Shown one piece after another: positions 40,227-49,536 of a stretch of 64,000 nt of DNA (positions are counted from its first letter, which is position 1; each line of letters begins with the position of its first letter). The notes beneath the pieces were generated by a model. The model did no database searches. It was given only the letters and a program-made list of their open reading frames with translations, and was not told where the DNA came from. Location: NCBI RefSeq assembly GCF_034087045.1, contig NZ_CP139247.1:1860001-1924000 (forward strand), read 5' to 3'. The position numbers and the translations under genes were made by a program. The DNA is from Chitinophaga sancti (lineage in GTDB: Bacteria; Bacteroidota; Bacteroidia; Chitinophagales; Chitinophagaceae).

Positions 40227-41624
40227 TTAATGGATTGGAATCAACACAGAAAATAGTGTTTTCCCCGGGACTGAATTTACTTTAATATTTCCATGATGTT
40301 GCTTCACGATCTGGCAGGAAATGTCCAGACCGAGTCCGGTACCTTTACCAATTTCTTTGGTAGTAAAGAAGGGGTCAAAGATCCTGGACTGGATATTCTC
40401 AGGAATACCGGGCCCGTTGTCGATGATAGAGACCTTTACACAGGTGCCATCTTTCTCTGTTTTTATTTCGAGGGTACTGTTTTCCCTGCCCTGCATAGCA
40501 TCTACTGCATTATCGATCAGGTTGGTCCATACCTGGTTCATTTCCCCGATCATGATGCTGACAGGCGGGAGAGAAGTATCGTAGTTTTCGATGAGGTGTA
40601 CATGTCCTTTGCGGAGTTTGTACTCCATGATGTTGAGCGTATTCCGGATACCATCATGAATATCTGTGAGTCTTTTATCATGGGATTGGTCCATGTGGGT
40701 AAAGGTCTTCACAGAGCTGACCAGTTTTACGATGCGGGCAGAAGCTTCTTCGATGTCCAGCACCATCCTTTCGGTGACGAGGTTTTTGTCGATCCAGTTG
40801 AGGACAGCCGATAGTGAACCTGGCGACATATGTGATTTGAATTCTTCCAGTATGTCGATGGTAATGCCGAATTCCACGAAATTTTCTGCTATTTCCACAC
40901 CATTGGCCACATCGTGGTCATCCAGCCAGTCCACCATGTCATCTTCCTTTGCACCTCTTTCCATCATGGTAAGTTTGGGTCTGTCGGTAGATTTGAGGAT
41001 GGCGAACATTTTCTCTTTTACAAAAGTGACATCTTCCGGGGTCATCTGTATAGCCATGATCTCCTGGAAGGTATCCGGCATGAGTTGCAGGTGTTTTCTT
41101 AAAGAGGAGGCGCCCCGAACAATGGCGGCTGCGGGGTTGTTCAGTTCATGTGCCAGACCGGCGGAGAGCTTGCCCAATGCCATCATCTTTTCATTCTGAC
41201 GCATCATGGTGGTATATTCCCTGACCCTGTTTGTCATCACATGCACTAATGCCTGGGTGAGTTCAAACTGGGTATGGATCATGGCATCGATCTTTTCGAT
41301 AGGGAAACACATGAGTTGTGATTCCTCTACTGCTTCGCTGTAGATGGTCGCTGTCATACCGCGGGAGAAGGGGAGGTAGCCACTGATAGTACCTGCTTCC
41401 ATGACGGTAATTTCGACGGGATCGTTGTTCTGCAGGTAGTACAGGCGGAGCTTTCCTGAAATAAGGATGTAGGTAGCATCGAGGGGGGCGCCTGTTTTGA
41501 ACATGAAATCCCCTGGTAGAAGCGTTTTGGATTCGCTGTTTTCAGCCAGCCATTTAAGTTGTTCGACGGGTACGTCTTTGAACGCCTCGACTGATTGTAG
41601 CCATTCAGTGGAAATGTTTACCAT
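40227..41624 (-). CDS. Cyclic-nucleotide-binding-fold histidine kinase
   Basis: 465 residues, no membrane segment. A CNMP/CRP-type beta-roll (about 12-125) has [20 protein letters not shown] then [10 protein letters not shown] and ETIxxFP-like [15 protein letters not shown]. HisKA follows with [21 protein letters not shown] helical spacer (about 190-300) precedes HATPase_c: [35 protein letters not shown] and [20 protein letters not shown]. The phosphate-binding Arg of true cAMP pockets is not evident, so the ligand may be something else. It is the first gene of the run kinase, REC-TrxR fusion, zinc finger. Confidence 0.88.
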   Translation of the reverse strand: MVNISTEWLQSVEAFKDVPVEQLKWLAENSESKTLLPGDFMFKTGAPLDATYILISGKLRLYYLQNNDPVEITVMEAGTISGYLPFSRGMTATIYSEAVEESQLMCFPIEKIDAMIHTQFELTQALVHVMTNRVREYTTMMRQNEKMMALGKLSAGLAHELNNPAAAIVRGASSLRKHLQLMPDTFQEIMAIQMTPEDVTFVKEKMFAILKSTDRPKLTMMERGAKEDDMVDWLDDHDVANGVEIAENFVEFGITIDILEEFKSHMSPGSLSAVLNWIDKNLVTERMVLDIEEASARIVKLVSSVKTFTHMDQSHDKRLTDIHDGIRNTLNIMEYKLRKGHVHLIENYDTSLPPVSIMIGEMNQVWTNLIDNAVDAMQGRENSTLEIKTEKDGTCVKVSIIDNGPGIPENIQSRIFDPFFTTKEIGKGTGLGLDISCQIVKQHHGNIKVNSVPGKTLFSVLIPIH

Positions 41625-41880
41625 AACTTAAAGTTAAAGATAATTTGCCCGTAAGACGAGAGCAAAAGATGTTCCGGAAAGGAAAGACGAGAGAAGCGAT
41701 GAAATGTACAAGTGGAAATGATTATAATATCATTAAATACTGGAACTTAATAAAAATTCACTGGGGCTTTTGGTGTATTTTGCGTAAGTTTAAATAACAT
41801 GCGTACATACGCCATCCCTATTGACCTATAAAAGCACATGGTTTTGTCTAAGTATTTGTTTCAGTGATAAATGTAAGACG

Positions 41881-42327
41881 ATGTCAAAAAGTGGAAAGAA
41901 TATATTTTTAGCCGATGACGACGCCGACGATTGTCTGCTTTTTGAAGACGCTCTGAAAGAGGTCGCGGATGATATTATTCTGACTACAATCTCTGATGGC
42001 AAAGAACTCATGGATATGTTGGACGATCGCGTTCCCCCGCCTCCTGACATGATCTTCCTGGACTTGAATATGCCACGTAAAAATGGTTTTGAATGTCTCA
42101 GGGAAATCAGGACAGATCAGCGTCTCAAGTCCATTCCCGTAATTATCTTTTCTACCTCATCACAACCGGAATTTATAGAACAGGTGTACATTTCAGGAGC
42201 TAACCGATATATCAGGAAGCCATCTTCCTTTTCGGAACTTATGAAAGCAATAGCAGAAATGTTGTCTATTGATTGGGATACCAATGAAAGATACCCTAAA
42301 CGGGATAAATTCTTTATTTCCTTTTAA
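41881..42327 (+). CDS. Single-domain response regulator (Rcp1/CheY-like)
   Basis: 148 residues from the ATG at 41881. The frame's upstream TTG start (41821) is not family-like. It is one receiver domain with D12-D14 (FLADDDADD), phospho-acceptor D61 in MIFLDLNMPRKNGF, the threonine in IIFSTSSQP and lysine in RYIRKPSSFSEL. The insert DRVPPPPD before beta-3 is usual for Rcp1-type regulators that pair with PAS or phytochrome-like kinases. The next gene, 23 bp on, is a CZB-PAS histidine kinase and is the likely partner. Confidence 0.88.
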   Translation: MSKSGKNIFLADDDADDCLLFEDALKEVADDIILTTISDGKELMDMLDDRVPPPPDMIFLDLNMPRKNGFECLREIRTDQRLKSIPVIIFSTSSQPEFIEQVYISGANRYIRKPSSFSELMKAIAEMLSIDWDTNERYPKRDKFFISF

Positions 42328-42350
42328 GAAAACAACGCTTACAATCGGCG

Positions 42351-44756
42351 ATGACAATGAATTTGACCAGGCTTGAATTTGACCAGGCAAGAACGAGGCA
42401 TCTGCAATTTAAAACGCAGTTACGATCTCTCGTTTACGGAGCAGCAATAGATACCGCTCCACTTTTATCCGAACACGAATGTGCATTGGGTGTGTGGATG
42501 TACGAGCATGCATTACAACGCTACAGTCATATTGAAGAAATGCAGCAGTTGGAACAGGTGCATACAGACATCCATATCTGTGCAAAAAAACTGATTGGTT
42601 TATATGAAAGTGGTAATGAAGAAGCCGCCAGGAATGGGCTGACAGAGATGGAAGCGATTGCCGATAAACTGGTAGGTTTGCTATCCATTATTGAACAACA
42701 ACTTTTATCATCAGAAAAAAACGACGCTCCTGTCGTGGAAAATATAGAACAACACTTACAAGAATTACTGGCATTACGTCAATCCGTGCAAAATCTGGAT
42801 GAACAAATCCGGGTCGAGACGACAAAAAAAGCAATTAACAACGAGAGCCGTTTCAGAGAAAGCGTGGAGCAGGCTCCGGTAGGTATTGCTATTTTCAGAG
42901 GTCGGAATATGGTGTTTGAAATGGCGAATGCTATGTACCTGGAACTGATCACCCGTCCTGTGGAAGCAGTGGTAGGCAGGTCGCTCTACGACGTATTGCC
43001 GGAAGTAAAGGAATCGGTAAAGCCGTTGCTGGACAATGTTTGGGATACCGTTACTCCGCACTATGGAAATGAGTTTCCTGTTATTCTGTACAGATATGGG
43101 GTGCCGGAGATGGTGTATTTCAACTTCGTCTACCAACCACTGAAGAATAGTACCGGGGAAATTGATGGCGTGATGGTGGCTGCGACAGATGTGACAGCAG
43201 CGGTAGCAGCCAAGCACTCCCTGATGGAAAGCGAGAACCAGTTTCGCAATCTTGTGATGCAATCGCCTATTGCCATGGCTATTTTCAAAGGAAGGGAGAT
43301 GATGATTGATATGGCAAATAATACCATGCTACAGACAATGTGGCGCAGAACATCTGCCCAGGTAATGGGTTTGAACCTGCTGGATGTGTTCCCTGAACTG
43401 ACAGGGCAGAAGTTTCCTGAGTTATTACAACAGGTGTACAATAGTGGGATTGCCTACCAGGAAAAAGAAGCGATCGCTTATGTAGATGGTCCGGATGGCA
43501 TGAGGCGGTTTTACCTGGATTTTGAATATAAGCCCTTGTTTGACCTGGAAAAGAATGTTTATGCCATCATGGCCACAGTGTCTGATGTGACAGAGCGAAA
43601 AGAGCAAGAGATGGCACTCCGACTGTCAGAGGAACGATTTAGGGTATTGGGTGATACGCTGTCACAGATGATCTGGACCACTGATCCGGAAGGCAAATTG
43701 AATTATGCCAGCAAGAAGTATTTTGAGTTTACAGGCATGACACTGGAGGAGTTGAATGGGATAGGTTGGTTTAATGTGATACATCCGGAGGACCTGATGA
43801 AGAACTTACCTATATGGCAGGAGGCGGTGAGTAAAGGAGTTGAGTACCAGATAGAGCATAGAATGAGAAAAGCAGATGGTACTTATCGCTGGCACCTGAC
43901 ACGGACGGTGCCCCAGAAAGATGCGGAAGGTAATGTGAATATGTGGGTAGGATCTACGACGGATATTCATGAAGGCAAAATGTTTATAGATAAGCTGGAA
44001 GCAGAGGTGCAGGAGAGAACGAAGGCCTTACAGCGATCCAATGATGAGCTGAGGAAATCGAATGAAGAGTTGGCACAGTTTGCATATGTGGCAAGTCATG
44101 ACCTGCAGGAGCCGTTGAGGAAGATCCAGACATTTGCAAGCCGGTTATTGGAAACGGAGTTTAAGAACATCACAGAAAAAGGGAAGGATTACTTTTCCCG
44201 TATGCAGGCGGCGGCGCAGCGAATGCGGCAGCTGATAGAAGACCTGTTATCGTTTTCGAGGACGAGTAATAATGGGGAGCAGTTGTTTGAGTATGTGGAT
44301 CTGAACAAGGTGTTGATGAGAGTGAAGGAGCAGTTGAGTGATCAGATAGATAAGAAAGAGGCGGTAATAGAATATGATTTGTTGCCGGTGTTGTCGGCAA
44401 TTCCTTTCCAGATAGAGCAACTGTTTATGAATTTGCTGACCAATGCGTTGAAATTTTCGAGAAAGGGGGTGAAGCCTCTTATCAGGGTAAAGATGGAGGA
44501 TAATGTGTATACGTTGGTAGGAGGAGTACCTTATCATAAGTTTACGATTGCCGATAATGGGATTGGGTTTGATCCGCAGTTTAGTGAGCGGATCTTCCAG
44601 GTGTTTCAGTGCTTACATGTGCGGAACCAGTTTGAGGGAACGGGGATAGGATTGGCGATTTGTAAGAAGATAATGGATAATCATAACGGGGTGATAACGG
44701 CAGAGGGAAAGCCGGAGGAGGGTGCAGTGTTTACATTGTTATTTCCGGTCGGGTAA
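42351..44756 (+). CDS. CZB-PAS-PAS-PAS histidine kinase
   Basis: 801 residues, soluble. The N-terminal helical domain (about 8-118) has the layout of the chemoreceptor zinc-binding (CZB) domain: H17 (RTRHLQFK), C44 (EHECALGVWM), H71 and H75 (QVHTDIH). The spacing C-27-H-4-H equals that of the E. coli DgcZ zinc site (C52, H79, H83). Three PAS folds follow, starting with FRESVEQAPVGIAIFRGRNM, FRNLVMQSPIAMAIFKGREM and RVLGDTLSQMIWTTDPEGKL. A coiled coil leads to HisKA (QFAYVASHDLQEPLRKIQTF) and HATPase_c (NLLTNALKFSRKG, IADNGIGFDPQFSE, EGTGIGLAICKKIMDNHNG). It probably reports zinc or a redox change at a zinc-cysteine site to the REC protein encoded just before it. That role is inference. Confidence 0.88.
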   Translation: MTMNLTRLEFDQARTRHLQFKTQLRSLVYGAAIDTAPLLSEHECALGVWMYEHALQRYSHIEEMQQLEQVHTDIHICAKKLIGLYESGNEEAARNGLTEMEAIADKLVGLLSIIEQQLLSSEKNDAPVVENIEQHLQELLALRQSVQNLDEQIRVETTKKAINNESRFRESVEQAPVGIAIFRGRNMVFEMANAMYLELITRPVEAVVGRSLYDVLPEVKESVKPLLDNVWDTVTPHYGNEFPVILYRYGVPEMVYFNFVYQPLKNSTGEIDGVMVAATDVTAAVAAKHSLMESENQFRNLVMQSPIAMAIFKGREMMIDMANNTMLQTMWRRTSAQVMGLNLLDVFPELTGQKFPELLQQVYNSGIAYQEKEAIAYVDGPDGMRRFYLDFEYKPLFDLEKNVYAIMATVSDVTERKEQEMALRLSEERFRVLGDTLSQMIWTTDPEGKLNYASKKYFEFTGMTLEELNGIGWFNVIHPEDLMKNLPIWQEAVSKGVEYQIEHRMRKADGTYRWHLTRTVPQKDAEGNVNMWVGSTTDIHEGKMFIDKLEAEVQERTKALQRSNDELRKSNEELAQFAYVASHDLQEPLRKIQTFASRLLETEFKNITEKGKDYFSRMQAAAQRMRQLIEDLLSFSRTSNNGEQLFEYVDLNKVLMRVKEQLSDQIDKKEAVIEYDLLPVLSAIPFQIEQLFMNLLTNALKFSRKGVKPLIRVKMEDNVYTLVGGVPYHKFTIADNGIGFDPQFSERIFQVFQCLHVRNQFEGTGIGLAICKKIMDNHNGVITAEGKPEEGAVFTLLFPVG

Positions 44757-44780
44757 ATAGATTTCATTTTGCATTTGCAT

Positions 44781-44819
44781 AAAAAACGCTTTTGCCGGTT
44801 TGTGGCAAAAGCGTTTTTT
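44781..44819. terminator. Bidirectional terminator between the kinase and HEAT genes
   Basis: AAAAAACGCTTTTGCC / GGCAAAAGCGTTTTTT, 16-bp perfect arms, seven-base loop, between convergent genes. Confidence 0.9.
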
Positions 44820-44823
44820 ATTT

Positions 44824-47400
44824 TTATAGTTTAGGTGCCAATAGTTCCCACAATTCGGGGGACCAGGGCCATTGTTGTTTTACGGTTTCTTTATCCATCT
44901 TACTCAATACAAGTGGGAATTGTTTTCCTGCAAATGCGGGTTCCAGTCGTTTTACCACTTTGCACACCTCTATGTATACGTTTGCAGCGGCTACTGTAAG
45001 CTCCTGCGTAGGTGTGCCTTGTCTTGCATAATCGTTCCACTTTTTCCAGAACAAATACACCATTCTATCTCTGAGTGCATTCCCTTCCGGCAATTGCTGT
45101 ATATTATTATAGAGGAGGGTTATAAACGATTGTAGTTTTTGCGGGTCGCTGTAAATAGACCTTGCCCATTTACCACCTGCCTGTCTGAACAGGTGTTCCA
45201 ATACTACATAAGGTAAAGTCGCCTCTGGACTGTTGGAGTCAGGGATGTTGGTAAATACCTGTGTGATCAGATCTTCCGGTTCAAGTGCAAAGAGCAGTTC
45301 TGCTATAGGCCATTGGCTATACAAGGCAGCCCATCCCTGGTATTCCCAGTCATTCAAGGTAGCATATCGTCTCTTTGAATGGAGTGTAGGCATACTGAAT
45401 TTTATATGCTGTGCATAATTCTCAGGGGTGAATAAGCGGTTCAGTTGTGCCCGGTATTCAGGTTCTATGAAACCTGTTCCTTCGAGATATTTCCGTACCA
45501 TGTATTGTGCATCCTTATCAGAAGCATTTTGCAGGTAGTCAAGACTGATCTGCACCAGTTCTGATGTAACCAGTTTGCCTGTCTGCATGATCTGTAATAA
45601 CTGGTGGAGAATACCACCGGGTTTAGGCATGCTCAAAAGCAGCTTATAGAGTTCGATCACTTCTGCTTTCCTGATAGTCCTGTTCTGCCAGGCATCCTGT
45701 AGCATTCTTTCTGCTTCCATGAAGGATTGCATCCCATTTTTCTTCATCATGGTTTGCCTGAAGGCAGGGAGGAAAACACCGGTTTGGTCACTCTTGTCAG
45801 TGTCACTCAGCAGCCAGTTTGCTTTTGTGAGCGATACGATATGTGGAAGTTGGGCTCTGACATTGGCATCTGTAGCTGCTAGTTTACCAAGCAGCTGAAC
45901 CCACTCATCCAGCGGAGACTGTGGATAGTAGGCAATATGTCTGTACAATGAAGTGGTGATCGCGGGTGCTATCTGGCTGAAATCTACTTCCAGTGTTTTG
46001 AGCAAAGTGTAGGTAGCTGCCAGTTCGCGGATATCTTTGGATTGTTCCAGTAGTAACCCCAGACTACGTTTCAGATCAGGAGAGTCGCTGTAGGAGAAGG
46101 TTTTGAGCCGCTCTATGACTGCGTTTCGTGTTTGGTCAGGATACCAGTTGGATTCCAGTACTTCTCTGAACAGTTGTAATAATGCCTCTTTATTAGCGGG
46201 AGTAACGGGTACTTCCAGCACGGCATTAATCAGCTGTGTTTTCAGGTAATGGTCTGTTTCAGTGACAGCGAGGCCGGTGACTACCTGTAAAGTGGTTGCT
46301 GATTTACGGCCGGTATTTAAGAGGATATTTATGAACGCACTACGTAGCGCAAGCAGGGGTTCCTGTTTGATGGCTACTGCCAGTGCGGGTTCCAGTTTGA
46401 CCTGGTGCTGTACGAATTGCTTCTGAAGATATGGAATAGCTGCTTCTCTTACATAAGGGTTTTGCTCGTTTAGCGCCGTGATCAACAGGTCTGGTATTTC
46501 AGCATGTTCTAATAAAGCCAGCACGCGTATTTTCAAACCAGCAGAAGGTGTTTGTGCAAACAGTTGTGTTAATTCCGTTTGCAACTCTGGATGAGCTACC
46601 AGCCTGTCTCTGATCAATGCCAGCAGTTCCGGCTGATCAGGTGCTTTTTGTAAAGCGGAGAAGATGCCACTGAATAAAGTGGTGTCTATTTCCCGCAGGT
46701 TTGATAATAGTTGAATGATGGCTGCTCTTACATACAGATCAGTTTCTGACATGAATCGCGCTGCAAGATGTTCAATCACTGTAGCGGAAGGCGCTGTTAA
46801 TCCGGCTAAGAACCCGATGGCTACCAGTCTTGTAGTTCTATGCTCTAGTGGAGAGAGGAACTGCAAAGCTAAAGTAGCTGCTGCATCTGTCGGGAACTGT
46901 TTTATTAATTCCAGCAAAGCAGGTTTTACGCTGGCGGGAGCCAGTGCAATAAACTCACTCACTGTAGAAATTGTATCCGCAGATTTATTAACAGTGTGTA
47001 AGAGACCATTTATGCACACTTGTTGAATGATTGGATCGAGGTCATTGACCAGTGTATCGGCGAGTATTTCCTGTACACTATCCAGATGAGCAGCGAGCTG
47101 GCTGATGGTCTCAATCGCCAGCAGGCGCAATGGCCTTTCCGGCTCCAGGCAGGCAAACCAGCTCAGGATATCAATCAGTGATTCCCGTTGGCTCAGGCGG
47201 GTAACGGGGATGGCGCATAACGATTCCAGCATACGTGCACGTACAGAAAGGGTATTCTCCTCTCTGGCTGCTGCTGCCAGTTTTTCTACTGCTTCGTCAG
47301 TTTCAAGAAAAGGTTGCAGGCTATCGAGTGCTTCCAGTCTTTCGTGTTCTGATCGTTCTGCAGAAATTAATATATCGAATAAAGCAAGTGCTTCTGACAT
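44824..47400 (-). CDS. HEAT-like repeat protein, last gene of a four-gene operon
   Basis: 858 residues, soluble, no signal peptide. About 1-600 is a regular array of amphipathic helix pairs of the HEAT/ARM type, for example AAREENTLSVRARMLESLCA, NDLDPIIQQVCINGLLHT and NEQNPYVREAAIPYLQKQFV. The last 250 residues differ: tryptophan-rich ATLNDWEYQGWAALYSQWPI, GKWARSIYSDPQKLQSFITL and QQWPWSPELWELLAPKL. No catalytic motif is recognised. It follows the 705-residue protein gene by 18 bp. Such solenoids hold protein or nucleic acid partners. Function unknown. Confidence 0.8.
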   Translation of the reverse strand: MSEALALFDILISAERSEHERLEALDSLQPFLETDEAVEKLAAAAREENTLSVRARMLESLCAIPVTRLSQRESLIDILSWFACLEPERPLRLLAIETISQLAAHLDSVQEILADTLVNDLDPIIQQVCINGLLHTVNKSADTISTVSEFIALAPASVKPALLELIKQFPTDAAATLALQFLSPLEHRTTRLVAIGFLAGLTAPSATVIEHLAARFMSETDLYVRAAIIQLLSNLREIDTTLFSGIFSALQKAPDQPELLALIRDRLVAHPELQTELTQLFAQTPSAGLKIRVLALLEHAEIPDLLITALNEQNPYVREAAIPYLQKQFVQHQVKLEPALAVAIKQEPLLALRSAFINILLNTGRKSATTLQVVTGLAVTETDHYLKTQLINAVLEVPVTPANKEALLQLFREVLESNWYPDQTRNAVIERLKTFSYSDSPDLKRSLGLLLEQSKDIRELAATYTLLKTLEVDFSQIAPAITTSLYRHIAYYPQSPLDEWVQLLGKLAATDANVRAQLPHIVSLTKANWLLSDTDKSDQTGVFLPAFRQTMMKKNGMQSFMEAERMLQDAWQNRTIRKAEVIELYKLLLSMPKPGGILHQLLQIMQTGKLVTSELVQISLDYLQNASDKDAQYMVRKYLEGTGFIEPEYRAQLNRLFTPENYAQHIKFSMPTLHSKRRYATLNDWEYQGWAALYSQWPIAELLFALEPEDLITQVFTNIPDSNSPEATLPYVVLEHLFRQAGGKWARSIYSDPQKLQSFITLLYNNIQQLPEGNALRDRMVYLFWKKWNDYARQGTPTQELTVAAANVYIEVCKVVKRLEPAFAGKQFPLVLSKMDKETVKQQWPWSPELWELLAPKL

Positions 47401-47418
47401 CTTTAAAATTAGTTTAGG

Positions 47419-49536
47419 TTAATCAGCAAATCCAGGTCCTTCATCATTTGTCGTACTGCGTTGTAAGTCTTCTACATCCATGCATGCATTGCGGCAGGCA
47501 TCTTTCATAGCACGCATCACGTCATTCTCCTGTGGTACAAATGGTTTGGCCATGATGGCTTGCAGCAATTCCGGAACGGGTGCCCAGCTACAGTTTGCCT
47601 GTAGATAACTGATGTATGGCAGCATGCCGGCAGGGGTTTGTTGTTTTTCGATCTGCTGCCTGAATTCGGTTTCAGTGGGTTGTAAAACCTCGTGCAGTAA
47701 AATCTGGTTAACGTATCTGCCTCTCTTTTCCAATATTTGCCACAGTCCTTCCCGGAGTTCAGCGAATGCAGGATTCGTTTTCAGTGCCAGCAGGTAGTGA
47801 TTGAACTTTGATTCATTGCCGAGGTCAATGGTCAATAGCTGAGTGAGTGCATATCTGCTCAGGTTATCATCCATGCCTTTGTGTATGGCGAGGAAGCGGA
47901 GTATTTCAATATCAGATACGCCTTCCTGGTACAGGCTACTGCTGTTACCCGGTGTAAGGGCAGCCCAGAGTATACGGTTGGCCATTTCCGGGTTTTCACC
48001 ATAATACATCCAGATATGTGGGAAGATACCGGAGAAGTTATGCTCCACATCAGCCTTGTGCAACCATTGCTCCCAGTTGATATTGGAGCTGCCTGCCTGT
48101 GAAATGGCATTTTCCAGTACCTGTGTGCAGATATCCTTCATCGTTTGATCCTGTTCATGATCTGCAAGGTGGCTGAAAACCTTCACGGTAGCAGGACTGA
48201 GTTGCGGGATCGTACTGATCTTCTTCGCCAGCAGGCGACGCAGTTCTCTGTTCAGTTGTGTGTGTAACAAAACAGGAGCGGCAGCAGCTACGACTTCGAT
48301 ATTCGCCTTGGTCAGTGGAATAAGCAGGATACCTTTGATCCCTGCTTCTCTGATAGCAGGAGATGGAGCCTGCAATGCTTTGCTGTAAAAACTGTTCAGG
48401 CTATCATCATTAGGTGTAAAGTTTGTAATGGCCTGGAGAATAGCAGTGCGGCATTCTTCTTTTTGTTCCTGTTCGTAAGCCTGTACAAAGCGTTCGAAGA
48501 GTGCCGGGCGCTGTGCAATAAGTTTACCAAGAATATTGTAAATGGCCACTGCCAGATGTGCCCTGATGTTTTGCGAGGACAGTGCCAGCAGTGCATTTAC
48601 GAGCGTTTCATTTTTAGCTGTGTAAGCAGCTAAGAGATATAACAGTTGTAGGTTTTGAGCGGTAGCGAGTTGTGTACACAGGTGCTCAATGATAGCAGGG
48701 GTAAGCTGCAGGCTGTATTCAAATACTCTTAATGCAGCCTGCTTTACACTTTGGTCAGGATCTTGTGTATAGGCATGCAGGATGGCATCTGTCAGTTCAG
48801 TACTATCTATGCCATGTACGGCCAGTAATTGTATACACCAGATACGGATAAAGGGGGTGGTATCTGTTTTTAGTAGTGCTAATAAAGCAGCTACAGGTAC
48901 GAAGGAGCGGTCAAAGCAGAAACTAAGTACCATTTCCCTGATGGCAATGGGTTCATCAGGTGTTAATAGGGATGCGATTGTGGCGATGTCCAGTGAATCC
49001 TGCAATAGGAGCCTGTTTACAATTACCAGTTTATCGTTTTCCCCTGCCTGATGCATGATCTCTTTATAGAAAGCGATGTCATCTGGACTGGCGTCTACAG
49101 GTATTAATAACCAGGAGAGAATGAGGCGGCTGGTGTCTGCATTCTCCTGTTGTTTATAGAATTGAATCAGGTATTGTCTTGCTGTTTGATCAGTGATGGA
49201 CAATCGGCCTAATATAGGCAGGATCAGGTCGCGTGACTCATCCTGTGCCAGCGAGGCGATCATAATATCGATCAGCGCTGTGGTATTGTTTAGTTGGCGA
49301 AGGCCGGTGCCTGCCAGTTGACGGATCATATCTGCTTTCAGGATGGTATCCGTTTCGGTGGCAATGAGCGACAACCATTTCTCAGCAATGGCGGGGTCAT
49401 GTAGATAACGGGAGGCGCCGGACAATAGAGAATATTTTGTATCAGTATCAGAGAGGGGTACCATATCCAGCATCATTAAGGTTTGGGAGATATGTGCAGC
49501 CCGTCTTTCCCTGATCTCGTCAGTGATCTTACTCAT
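47419..49536 (-). CDS. HEAT-like repeat protein, third gene of the operon
   Basis: 705 residues, soluble, almost all helical repeats of 35-40 residues: IATETDTILKADMIRQLAGT, TDTTPFIRIWCIQLLAVHGI and TQDPDQSVKQAALRVFEYSL. A C-terminal part with aromatics (about 500-680, NINWEQWLHKADVEHNFSGI and FPHIWMYYGENPEM) resembles the end of the 858-residue neighbour in style. The acidic tail reads TNDEGPGFAD. The start overlaps the preceding 472-residue gene by 8 bp, so translation is coupled. No enzyme motif seen. Confidence 0.8.
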   Translation of the reverse strand: MSKITDEIRERRAAHISQTLMMLDMVPLSDTDTKYSLLSGASRYLHDPAIAEKWLSLIATETDTILKADMIRQLAGTGLRQLNNTTALIDIMIASLAQDESRDLILPILGRLSITDQTARQYLIQFYKQQENADTSRLILSWLLIPVDASPDDIAFYKEIMHQAGENDKLVIVNRLLLQDSLDIATIASLLTPDEPIAIREMVLSFCFDRSFVPVAALLALLKTDTTPFIRIWCIQLLAVHGIDSTELTDAILHAYTQDPDQSVKQAALRVFEYSLQLTPAIIEHLCTQLATAQNLQLLYLLAAYTAKNETLVNALLALSSQNIRAHLAVAIYNILGKLIAQRPALFERFVQAYEQEQKEECRTAILQAITNFTPNDDSLNSFYSKALQAPSPAIREAGIKGILLIPLTKANIEVVAAAAPVLLHTQLNRELRRLLAKKISTIPQLSPATVKVFSHLADHEQDQTMKDICTQVLENAISQAGSSNINWEQWLHKADVEHNFSGIFPHIWMYYGENPEMANRILWAALTPGNSSSLYQEGVSDIEILRFLAIHKGMDDNLSRYALTQLLTIDLGNESKFNHYLLALKTNPAFAELREGLWQILEKRGRYVNQILLHEVLQPTETEFRQQIEKQQTPAGMLPYISYLQANCSWAPVPELLQAIMAKPFVPQENDVMRAMKDACRNACMDVEDLQRSTTNDEGPGFAD

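Noticed and set aside
38536..40230. Long plus-strand open frames (up to 250 codons) opposite the TrxR-like fusion gene
   Set aside because: They have no family features, start and end within a well-conserved gene, and arise from its codon pattern on the other strand.
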